NCBI GenBank assembly: GCA_934183305.1
Contig: CAKPSF010000005.1
Span: 40,180-104,179, forward strand
Length of the DNA stretch: 64,000 nucleotides
Origin: an uncultured Clostridia bacterium
GTDB lineage: Bacteria > Bacillota > Clostridia > TANB77 > CAG-508
Direction of reading: 5' to 3'
Shown: piece by piece, positions 35,261 through 42,151 of the stretch
How positions within the stretch are numbered: position 1 is the stretch's first letter
How the letters are laid out: the number at the start of each line of letters is the position of its first letter
Made by a program: the position numbers and the translations under genes
Notes under the pieces: model-generated
Told to the model about the DNA's origin: nothing
Databases searched by the model: none
What the model saw: only the letters and a program-made list of their open reading frames with translations

Positions 35261-36304
35261 TTAATCTTTGCGATCAAATTGAGAAAGAAATCTCACATCA
35301 TTTTGATATAAATATCTCATGTCTGTTATTCCATATTTAAACATTGCCAAACGGTCTATTCCTGTTCCAAATGCAAATCCGCCATATTGTTCTGGGTCAT
35401 ATCCATTCATTTTTAATACGTTTGGATGTACTATTCCTGCTCCTAGTATTTCTATCCATCCTGTTTGTTTACATAGGTTACAGCCTTTTCCTCCACATTT
35501 AAAGCATGTTACATCTACTTCATATGATGGTTCTGTAAATGGGAAGTAGCTTGGTCTAAAACGCAAGCTTAAATTATCTCCTAACATTTCTTTAACGAAT
35601 ACTTCTAAAGTTCCTTTTAAATCTGCTAAAGATACATTTCTTTCTTTTTTGTCTATTACTAAACCTTCAACTTGATTAAATTGATGTGAATGTGTTGCAT
35701 CGTCTTCTCTTCTATATGTTTTTCCTGTACAGATTATTCTTATTGGTGATTTTTCTTCATTAGCAAGCATTGTTCGTGCTTGAACTGCAGATGTTTGAGT
35801 TCTTAATAAGTATTCTGGTGTAATATAGAAACTATCTTGCATATCTCTTGCTGGATGTCCCTTTGGTAAATTTAATCTTTCAAAACAAAATTCGTCTGTT
35901 TCAAGTTCTGGACCATCTACAACATCATATCCCATAGATACAAATAAATCTTGTATTTGTTCTATTGTTCTATTTATTGGGTGTTTACTTCCTCTTTTTA
36001 TTTTAGAACTTGGAAGAGTTATATCTATTTTCTCTTCTTCTAATTTTCTCTCTAATTCTTTTTGTTTAAGTATCTTTTCTGCTTTTTCTATTGAAGCTTC
36101 AATATCTGCTTTAACTTTATTTACCAGATTTCCAATTACAGGTCTTTCTTCTGCAGTTAAGTCCTTCATTCCTCTTAAAATTTCTGTAAGTTCACCTTTT
36201 TTTCCTAATACTTTAACTCTTAAGTCATTAAGCGATTGCATGTCTTTAACATTATCAATTCTTTCTTTTGCTTTTTTACTAATCTCTTCAAGTTTTTCTT
36301 TCAT
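35261..36304 (-). CDS. pheS: Phenylalanyl-tRNA synthetase alpha subunit
   Basis: The 347-residue catalytic subunit activates Phe and charges tRNA-Phe with PheT. The N-terminal coiled coil (about 1-85) precedes class II motif 1 (HPINRTIEQIQDLFVSMGY), motif 2 (FEGxxR-like CTGKTYRREDDATHSHQFNQ), FRPSYFPFTEPS and motif 3 GTGIDRLAMFKYG. GGAGG is 13 bases before the ATG at 36304; an in-frame TTG at 36331 would include the RBS. The gene is headed by a T-box leader and followed by repeat copy 2, then pheT. Confidence 0.95.
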   Translation of the reverse strand: MKEKLEEISKKAKERIDNVKDMQSLNDLRVKVLGKKGELTEILRGMKDLTAEERPVIGNLVNKVKADIEASIEKAEKILKQKELERKLEEEKIDITLPSSKIKRGSKHPINRTIEQIQDLFVSMGYDVVDGPELETDEFCFERLNLPKGHPARDMQDSFYITPEYLLRTQTSAVQARTMLANEEKSPIRIICTGKTYRREDDATHSHQFNQVEGLVIDKKERNVSLADLKGTLEVFVKEMLGDNLSLRFRPSYFPFTEPSYEVDVTCFKCGGKGCNLCKQTGWIEILGAGIVHPNVLKMNGYDPEQYGGFAFGTGIDRLAMFKYGITDMRYLYQNDVRFLSQFDRKD

Positions 36305-36328
36305 AATAACTTTATAACCTCCTTGTAT

Positions 36329-36367
36329 CAAAAAGAGCCTCCCCTATATATTATAGGGAGACTCTTT
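36329..36367 (-). terminator. T-box terminator in the pheS leader
   Basis: On the minus strand AAAGAGTCTCCCTATA pairs with TATAGGGGAGGCTCTTT with one bulge, followed by TTTTT. In the charged-tRNA state this hairpin ends transcription before pheS. Confidence 0.8.
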
Positions 36368-36580
36368 ATATCTCTGTACCACCTAATTTTGCCAATTTTA
36401 TTGACCTCATTATGGTTATAACGTAACCACCGCTTCTATCTACTACTCTTCAAAAGAAGTCCAATAAAGTGAAATTTCTGATAAATATATATTAATAGAT
36501 TTCTCAGCTATAATCTATCTCTCTTTAATATAATTTTACTTATCATACTTTGCTTTATTTTTAGATTATATTTTATACAT
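36329..36580 (-). promoter_or_regulatory. T-box leader (predicted tRNA-Phe sensing) of pheST
   Basis: This gene-free stretch holds a T-box riboswitch. The minus strand contains the T-box core AATTAGGTGGTACAGAG (TGGTAC at 36376-36381), just before the terminator, and the Stem I-like sequence ending GAAGAGTAGTAGATAG. A candidate specifier UUC (Phe) is in ATTTCAC (36471-36473). T-box leaders bind uncharged cognate tRNA and then antiterminate. The position directly before pheS agrees with a Phe specifier; the exact specifier assignment is inference. Confidence 0.8.
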
Positions 36581-36585
36581 ATATT

Positions 36586-36614
36586 ATATTAACACAAAAA
36601 CAAATTTATTGCAA
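36586..36614 (-). promoter_or_regulatory. Sigma-A promoter of the pheS T-box leader
   Basis: On the minus strand TTGCAA (36609-36614), 17 bases, TAATAT (36586-36591). Confidence 0.55.
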
Positions 36615-36623
36615 GAAATATTT

Positions 36624-37454
36624 TTATTCATATATTCCTATTTTTCTCATATACCCAATATATGCATTATCTATATTGCTCCATGTCTGTATATTTTCGT
36701 CTAAAGTTTTCTCATCTAGGTTAAATTTAGAAAAGCTTTCATAACTTTTAACTATTTTTTCTTTAAATTTATCTGGGCATCTTCCAATTATTCTTGCTAC
36801 ATCATCATATTTATTTCCATAACCTGCAAATCCAAAATCTATTATTGCAGCTATATGGTTATTTTCGTCTAATAAAATATTACTAGAATTTAAATCTCCA
36901 TGTACAAGACAATTAGGTTCTTCATTCATTGGTATTGCATCCCAAAACTTTCTATTTGTTTTTGTTATATGAACAGATAATAATTCATCCAAAAAGTCTT
37001 TTAATTTTAAACCTATATTATTTGTATTAAATATTTTAGATTTAGAATAATCTATGTTATGAAGTTCATTCATAAACTCTGCAATTTCTTCTGAAATAAT
37101 TCCAACTTCTTCATCATTTAAGTCATTCATTTTTTCTGCAAGTGGAGTGCCTTCAACTTTTTGGTGCATACTAAATGGTCTTTCATTATCGTAAAATAAC
37201 TCTAGTTTAATTGTATTAAAACTCGTTTTTCCATTTATAAACTTTGCAAATTCATAATCTTTTACAATTGTTCTAGACCAAAACTCATCTCTTGGAAATC
37301 TAAAAAAGTAGTTTCCATCATTTGTTGAAACTTCATATACAATATTAGTCCAACCTGTTGGAATTAAAGTCATTCTTTTTATTGTTTTATCTGGTATTAC
37401 ATTATGAATTATTGCCTTAAAATTATCACTTAGTCTAAAATATTTATCCTTCAT
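36624..37454 (-). CDS. APH/choline kinase-family phosphotransferase
   Basis: The 276-residue protein has the kinase-like fold of aminoglycoside phosphotransferases and choline kinases: an N-terminal nucleotide lobe (TLIPTGWTNIVYEV ... YFFRFPRDEFWSR), Brenner motif VHGDLNSSNILL (catalytic Asp) and metal-binding IIDFGFAGYG. Substrate cannot be assigned; choline, ethanolamine or a small metabolite are possible and antibiotic resistance is not implied. Two ATGs are in frame; the second (37454) is chosen because GGAG lies 6 bases upstream. It has its own promoter and no operon partners. Confidence 0.8.
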   Translation of the reverse strand: MKDKYFRLSDNFKAIIHNVIPDKTIKRMTLIPTGWTNIVYEVSTNDGNYFFRFPRDEFWSRTIVKDYEFAKFINGKTSFNTIKLELFYDNERPFSMHQKVEGTPLAEKMNDLNDEEVGIISEEIAEFMNELHNIDYSKSKIFNTNNIGLKLKDFLDELLSVHITKTNRKFWDAIPMNEEPNCLVHGDLNSSNILLDENNHIAAIIDFGFAGYGNKYDDVARIIGRCPDKFKEKIVKSYESFSKFNLDEKTLDENIQTWSNIDNAYIGYMRKIGIYE

Positions 37455-37487
37455 TCTTTTCTCCATATTTTAGTATATATGTTTTGG

Positions 37488-37516
37488 ATTATATCACAAT
37501 AATTAATTAGGCACAA
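37488..37516 (-). promoter_or_regulatory. Promoter of the APH-like kinase gene
   Basis: On the minus strand TTGTGC (37511-37516), 17 bases, TATAAT (37488-37493). The -35 box is weak. Confidence 0.55.
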
Positions 37517-37568
37517 GAGTTGATTTTACATTTTTCTATAATCTTAAATCTTTGTTTTTAATTTTATC

Positions 37569-37597
37569 AAAAAGGATAAGCACAAAACCTATCCTCT
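37569..37597 (-). terminator. Likely terminator downstream of enolase
   Basis: Arms 37573-37580 and 37588-37595 pair over 8 positions including one G-U, followed on the minus strand by TTTTT. A second U-poor hairpin (TAAAATCTTA/TAAGATTTTA) lies between it and the eno stop codon. Confidence 0.65.
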
Positions 37598-37677
37598 ACA
37601 TTCTAATTTATGTTATTATTAAAGCCTCTTAAAATCTTAGCTCTTTTTAAGATTTTAGTTTAGCAATAATTAATTTT

Positions 37678-38955
37678 TTAAATTGTCAAAAAACTCTGTC
37701 CCATTAACAACTCGTTTTCTATATTTAGTAATCTATTATATTTAGCTACCCTGTCTGTTCTTGCTGGTGCTCCTGATTTTATATATTTATTATTTGTCGC
37801 AACTGCCAAGTCTGCTATAAATGTATCTTCTGTTTCACCAGATCTATGTGATATTATTGTACTATATCCATTTGCTTTCGCTAATTTTATTGCATCTAGT
37901 GTTTCTGTTAGTGTTCCTATTTGATTTGGTTTTATTAAAATACTATTTGCTATGTTTCCTTCTATTCCTTTTTCTAGTCTTTCAATATTTGTAACAAATA
38001 AATCATCTCCAACTAATTGAATTTTTTTACCTAATCTTATAGTTAAATTCTTCCAGCCTTCCCAATCTTCTTCTGCAAGTCCATCTTCAATTGATATAAT
38101 ACTATATTTATCTGTTAAATATTCTAAATAGTCTATCATTTCTTTAGTTGTTTTTAGCTGTCCTGTTTTCCAAAATAAATACCCTGTTTTCTTTTGTTTT
38201 TGTGCTTCTTCATACATTTCTGTTGCTGCAACATCCAATGCTAATGCAACATCTTTTCTTAATTTATACCCTGCTTTTTCTATTGCTTCTATTATTAACT
38301 CTAATGCCTCTTCATCGCTTGATAAGTTTGGTGCAAATCCTCCTTCGTCTCCTACTGCTGTTGATAGTCCACTTTTCTTTAATACATTTTTTAAAGTATG
38401 GTATACTTCTGAAGCAATTTGCATTTTTTCTTTAAAATTATCTCCACCAACTGGTACAATCATAAATTCTTGAATATTTACATTATTATCAGAATGCTTT
38501 CCACCATTTAATATATTCATCATAGGTATTGGCATGTTAGTTCCACTTATTCCACCTATATACTTATATAAAGGCATATTTAATGCTTTTGCTGCCGCAT
38601 CACAACAAGCAAGTGATACCCCTAAAATTGCATTTGCTCCAAGCTCTGATTTATTTTTGGTTCCGTCTAATTCTATCATTTTATGGTCTATTTTTGCTTG
38701 ATTAAATATATCTTCTCCTCTTAGTTTTTCATTTATTATTGTATTAACATTTCTAACTGCTTTTTCTACACTTTTGCCATTATATTTATCTTTTTCATTA
38801 TCTCTTAACTCAACCGCTTCAAAGCTTCCTGTTGATGCTCCAGATGGAACAATTGCCTTTCCTTCTATACCATTTTCTATTAATACTTTAACTTGAACAG
38901 TTGGATTACCTCTTGAGTCTAAAACCTGCATTCCTTTTATCTCTTTAATTTTCAT
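37678..38955 (-). CDS. eno: Enolase
   Basis: This 425-residue enzyme converts 2-phosphoglycerate to phosphoenolpyruvate. Signature residues are clear: DSRGNPTVQV, PSGASTGSFEA, the catalytic Glu in GDEGGFAPN, metal ligands in ALDVAATE and SIEDGLAEEDW, the catalytic Lys in ILIKPNQIG and SHRSGETEDTFIADL. The ATG at 38955 is 8 bases after GGAGG; the longer ORF begins inside the RBS. It is separate from the other glycolytic genes (53487-58953). Confidence 0.97.
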   Translation of the reverse strand: MKIKEIKGMQVLDSRGNPTVQVKVLIENGIEGKAIVPSGASTGSFEAVELRDNEKDKYNGKSVEKAVRNVNTIINEKLRGEDIFNQAKIDHKMIELDGTKNKSELGANAILGVSLACCDAAAKALNMPLYKYIGGISGTNMPIPMMNILNGGKHSDNNVNIQEFMIVPVGGDNFKEKMQIASEVYHTLKNVLKKSGLSTAVGDEGGFAPNLSSDEEALELIIEAIEKAGYKLRKDVALALDVAATEMYEEAQKQKKTGYLFWKTGQLKTTKEMIDYLEYLTDKYSIISIEDGLAEEDWEGWKNLTIRLGKKIQLVGDDLFVTNIERLEKGIEGNIANSILIKPNQIGTLTETLDAIKLAKANGYSTIISHRSGETEDTFIADLAVATNNKYIKSGAPARTDRVAKYNRLLNIENELLMGQSFLTI

Positions 38956-39074
38956 ATAATCTACCTCCATGTGTAGATTATTAACTTTTTTTAATATTTC
39001 TAAACAAAAAGAATTAAACTTTCCTTCATATAGCTAGTTAGATTTTAACACTCTTTTTGTTTTCTTGCTAAGCA

Positions 39075-39098
39075 CAAAAAAACGCCCCGTTAGGGGCG
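39075..39098 (-). terminator. GC-rich hairpin and terminator after the FGE-domain pilin-like gene
   Basis: CGCCCC (39083-39088) and GGGGCG (39093-39098) form a 6-bp all-GC stem with a 4-nt loop (TAAC on the minus strand), then seven T. It starts 14 bases after the stop codon. Besides ending transcription, a short GC-rich hairpin in this place is what recipients of diversity-generating retroelements carry. Confidence 0.85.
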
Positions 39099-39112
39099 AA
39101 TGCACTAAAGTA

Positions 39113-40369
39113 CTACATATATAAAAGTGGGCGAAAAGAATAGAAATCGAAGATAAGGGACGCGCTGCCGCCGTAACGAGTACCCGCGTAGTAGTGGTTG
39201 TCGTAGTAATGACCACCACGTAAATTATAAGCATCGTCGTCGCCACAGGTTTCTGTTGACCATTCACCGCAATTAATTGCCATATCATATACATTACATA
39301 TTACATCTTTTGTTCCATTATAACTTGTGCCTGATGTTCCTGTATTTTCTAAACCTCTATTTACACTTCTTTCACTTGCATATGTTGAATTTCCACCAAA
39401 CTCTTGGAAAAATATTATTGCCGTATCCCATGCATAACTATTTACTAAATCACTTTCATATGGCTTATTTGTATACATACTTTGGCATAAACTAGATGCC
39501 TTATTTTGTGTTACATAATTCCATACTTGCGAATTTGCTTTACTTACTAACTTCAAACTTTTTCCACTTTCTGCCACATAACCTGTCCAGTCTGTAGATT
39601 TATCACTATTAGATGTACTTATATTTGAAACATCATAATTTTCTACTCTTGCTTCATATCTTGCTATATAATAGCCTCCACTTGAATTTGCTTTTGTACA
39701 AAATTCTTCTATGTTTTTTGCTATTGCATTTTTCTTTGAACCATGATTTGCTGTTGTGTCTTCTGTATAAATAATCCCAACTTTTGTTTGGTTTGTGGCT
39801 TCATTTGCATCTTGTGCTACTGTATATGTGCCATCTTCATTTTTGGTAAACTTTTCATATCTTCCTAATGTTATTATTTTACTTTCTGTTTTTTCTGTAT
39901 TTGTATATATTGTTCCTACTGGTATCCATACAAATTGGTTTCCTTCTCCATCTTCTACCACTATTCCTTTTGTTACATTTATATTGTCTGCTGTATAATT
40001 TGTTGTGTCATCTACCAATATTTTAAACCCTGCTGGCACTGTTATTTTATTTTCATATTCATCTGTTAATGGTGTATTATCTTTTGTACTTAATACTTTA
40101 TTTAAGCTATCTTTTAATGTTTTTGCTCCTGAGCCTCCACCATTTATTTTAGCACTTTCTGTATTTAATTTTTCTAAGTATCCATCTAATGTTGCTTGCT
40201 CATTTGTTTGTGCTTGTGAATATTCAATCTTTGCATTTTGAGCATGATTTAGTATTCCATTTCCATTTACAACACTTATTGCTACTACTGCTAATATTAA
40301 TAATACAATTATTGTTATTATTAATGCAATCAACGTTATACCTTTGTACTCTTTTAACTTTTGTTTCAT
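39113..40369 (-). CDS. Pilin-like surface protein with FGE/C-type-lectin-like passenger
   Basis: The 418-residue protein begins MKQKLKEYKGITLIALIITI, the same prepilin-like leader as at 26922-27974 (again Ala at +5). After a helical stalk the passenger shows formylglycine-generating-enzyme/SUMF-type signatures: NQFVWIPVGTIY, GGYYIARYEAR, ICNVYDMAINCGEWSTET and the terminal SFRPLLYM. The last ~45 codons differ sharply from the rest: much higher GC and a run of NNC codons (LRGGHYYDNHYYAGTRYGGS). That placement and composition fit a diversity-generating-retroelement variable region in a C-type lectin fold. No reverse transcriptase or template repeat is in the window. RBS GAGGTGG. Confidence 0.8.
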   Translation of the reverse strand: MKQKLKEYKGITLIALIITIIVLLILAVVAISVVNGNGILNHAQNAKIEYSQAQTNEQATLDGYLEKLNTESAKINGGGSGAKTLKDSLNKVLSTKDNTPLTDEYENKITVPAGFKILVDDTTNYTADNINVTKGIVVEDGEGNQFVWIPVGTIYTNTEKTESKIITLGRYEKFTKNEDGTYTVAQDANEATNQTKVGIIYTEDTTANHGSKKNAIAKNIEEFCTKANSSGGYYIARYEARVENYDVSNISTSNSDKSTDWTGYVAESGKSLKLVSKANSQVWNYVTQNKASSLCQSMYTNKPYESDLVNSYAWDTAIIFFQEFGGNSTYASERSVNRGLENTGTSGTSYNGTKDVICNVYDMAINCGEWSTETCGDDDAYNLRGGHYYDNHYYAGTRYGGSASLIFDFYSFRPLLYM

Positions 40370-40409
40370 AATTTTTCCACCTCTTTTGTTTGTATTCTTT
40401 TATGATGCT

Positions 40410-40439
40410 ATTATATATTTTATTTACTTATTTTGTCAA
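40410..40439 (-). promoter_or_regulatory. Sigma-A promoter of the FGE-domain pilin-like gene
   Basis: On the minus strand TTGACA (40434-40439), 18 bases, TATAAT (40410-40415), then AGCATCATA as at the b copy. Unlike the other two, its short leader has no microsatellite ORF or terminator. Confidence 0.7.
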
Positions 40440-40448
40440 TCTTTATTA

Positions 40449-40489
40449 GAAAAAAACTGTTAACAAAATCTTTTGAAATTTGTCAACAG
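40449..40489 (-). terminator. Terminator after the HipA-like module
   Basis: CTGTTAACAAA (40457-40467) and TTTGTCAACAG (40479-40489) pair with one G-U and are followed on the minus strand by seven T. A second hairpin (AAAGCATTATT/AATAATGCTTT) lies just before it. Confidence 0.75.
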
Positions 40490-40521
40490 TCTAAAGCATT
40501 ATTTAATAATGCTTTTTTGTA

Positions 40522-40971
40522 TTATCTGCTTGAAGAATCTCCAAAACATATTTTATTTTCAATACTTTGTTTATTATTTTCAAGTTCTTGTTTCTTACAT
40601 TGAATTTCATACGTTTTTAATATAATTTTTTTGTATTTAGGTAACATTGTATCAGAGACTTGTTCTAGGTAAAAACTATCTACCATAGATATTCCTCCGC
40701 TTTGAGCTAATTCTTCACATGGATCTTCTAATCTTTTACTAGATATTCTTCTTTCAAAAAAGTCAAATAATTCTGTACTTTTATATATTTCACCAACTTT
40801 AAAACCAGGTATTCCAACAAAACCTCTTTTATACGCTGACTCTGCCGTTTTTCTTTTACTTAATATAAAATAAAATTCTTTTTCTATTTCAGCTAAGAAT
40901 CCAACTCTAAATGAATTTTTCTCTCTATCTTGCCAGTTTAAATGAAATACATAATCTTTATTATCGTTCAT
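40522..40971 (-). CDS. Partner of the HipA-like kinase, unknown
   Basis: The 149-residue protein (MNDNKDYVFHLNWQDREKN ... FVGIPGFKVGEIYKSTELFD) has a beta-rich N-terminal half that may be a small ligand- or kinase-accessory domain, and a helical Lys/Glu-rich C-terminus ending DSSSR. It overlaps the HipA-like gene by 11 bp and has its own RBS (AGAGGAG) inside that gene, so the two are translationally coupled. Gene order kinase then partner differs from classic hipBA, and no helix-turn-helix is visible, so an antitoxin role is only a possibility. Confidence 0.6.
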   Translation of the reverse strand: MNDNKDYVFHLNWQDREKNSFRVGFLAEIEKEFYFILSKRKTAESAYKRGFVGIPGFKVGEIYKSTELFDFFERRISSKRLEDPCEELAQSGGISMVDSFYLEQVSDTMLPKYKKIILKTYEIQCKKQELENNKQSIENKICFGDSSSR

Positions 40972-41917
40972 ATTCTTGCTCCTCTCTACCTATTCTCTCT
41001 TTCAAGATGTTATTCCTTTTTTTAAGTTTTCGTATTAATCTACTTTTATCAACATCTAATTCTTCATTTTCAATTTCTTCTATAATACTGTCTAAATTTT
41101 GATCAAAAATAGTAGAAAACTCTTCAAACTCTTTTCTATAATTTTTGAATATATATTCTATAATTTCATCTCCACAAGCTCCCATCATAAATTTCTTTCT
41201 ATTTGGAGTTGTAGTTATATATGAGCTAACCCAACCGCCAGCAGTATAAAACTCTTTTGCACTAAACATATCTACAAATGCACTTGAATGATCGAAATCT
41301 GCAAGCTTATATTTATTAGTTTTTTTATCTCTTATAATCGCCCAGTTATTTCCGTGTCTATCTCCATTATTAGTAATAGCATCTAATAGTAAAGTATGAA
41401 TCAACTGTTTTCTCACATCTATAAAGTTTCCTCTATCTTCTATTTGCATTCCAATACATTCTATTAAATCCTCCATACTAAATATATCTTTTTGTTCTTT
41501 AAAATCCGCTCTTTGAAACTTATTAAATAATATATCTCTTATATGTATTAAATCTTCTTTGTCATTGTCTAACACCCTATAACTTATGACTCCCGCCTCT
41601 CCTTTTGTTGCTTCTACTATATCTATATCAGGAACTCTAGTATCTCTTAATACACTTTTTCCTACAATACTCCATACTTTTTCTGCATATGCTGCATGCG
41701 GAGCATCATAATCATATTCCTTATATAATCCAATCCCTTTATATTTAGGTTTTCCATTTTTATTTTGGTATATATATCCCCATGTAGGACAAGATCCACT
41801 TTTTCCAATTGTATCTTTCTGTATTTCTCTAAATAGTATATCAGCATCAAGTTCATTATTCGAAAAATAGCTTATATGTTGTTCACCTTGTTTTATAGTT
41901 CTTATGGTTTTTGACAT
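40961..41917 (-). CDS. HipA-like protein kinase
   Basis: The 318-residue protein carries the HipA/CtkA-type catalytic motifs ITNNGDRHGNNWAI (catalytic loop D-R-H-x-x-N) and ADFDHSSAF (metal-binding DFD). The N-terminal half has KSGSCPTWGYIY, a possible phosphate-binding loop, and AYAEKVWSIVGKSVL. HipA-family kinases phosphorylate protein targets such as glutamyl-tRNA synthetase and can cause growth arrest. AAGGAG precedes the ATG; promoter TTGCAA-17-TATAAT. It is co-transcribed with the overlapping 149-residue protein; no HipB-like DNA-binding gene is adjacent. Confidence 0.75.
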   Translation of the reverse strand: MSKTIRTIKQGEQHISYFSNNELDADILFREIQKDTIGKSGSCPTWGYIYQNKNGKPKYKGIGLYKEYDYDAPHAAYAEKVWSIVGKSVLRDTRVPDIDIVEATKGEAGVISYRVLDNDKEDLIHIRDILFNKFQRADFKEQKDIFSMEDLIECIGMQIEDRGNFIDVRKQLIHTLLLDAITNNGDRHGNNWAIIRDKKTNKYKLADFDHSSAFVDMFSAKEFYTAGGWVSSYITTTPNRKKFMMGACGDEIIEYIFKNYRKEFEEFSTIFDQNLDSIIEEIENEELDVDKSRLIRKLKKRNNILKERIGREEQEYER

Positions 41918-41949
41918 TTTATTTTCTCCTTTTAGGATTTACATAATCT

Positions 41950-41978
41950 ATTATACTATATATATACTAGTTTTGCAA
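41950..41978 (-). promoter_or_regulatory. Sigma-A promoter of the HipA-like module
   Basis: On the minus strand TTGCAA (41973-41978), 17 bases, TATAAT (41950-41955). Confidence 0.7.
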
Positions 41979-41985
41979 GCATGTT

Positions 41986-42053
41986 AAAGGACAGATTAAC
42001 CTAAAATCTGTCCTTTTATAATATACTAGGAATTTTCTTATTTCCTAGTATAT
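41986..42053. terminator. Tandem perfect hairpins downstream of hydA
   Basis: Two perfect 12-bp inverted repeats lie back to back: 41986-41997 with 42005-42016, and 42021-42032 with 42042-42053. They separate hydABC from the HipA-like promoter and probably block read-through. A third hairpin with arms AAGAACAAAG/CTTTGTTCTT overlaps 42117-42150. Confidence 0.6.
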
Positions 42054-42151
42054 TGTAATGCTATAATCGCTATTACCTTTGAAATTTTCTCATTTTATTC
42101 GGAAACTCAAATCGGCAAGAACAAAGAGCGACTAAAGTCGCTTTGTTCTTT

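Noticed and set aside
36329..36580. Alternative reading of the pheS leader as a simple attenuator with leader peptide
   Set aside because: The TGGTAC T-box core and Stem I-like sequence are present, and no Phe-rich short ORF with RBS was found.
36624..37454. Antibiotic-resistance aminoglycoside phosphotransferase
   Set aside because: Only the general APH/choline kinase fold motifs are visible; nothing identifies an antibiotic substrate.
39034..39294. 86-residue minus-strand ORF overlapping the variable region (Thr/Val-rich)
   Set aside because: It is an out-of-frame reading of the GC-rich end of the FGE-domain gene and its terminator, with no RBS.
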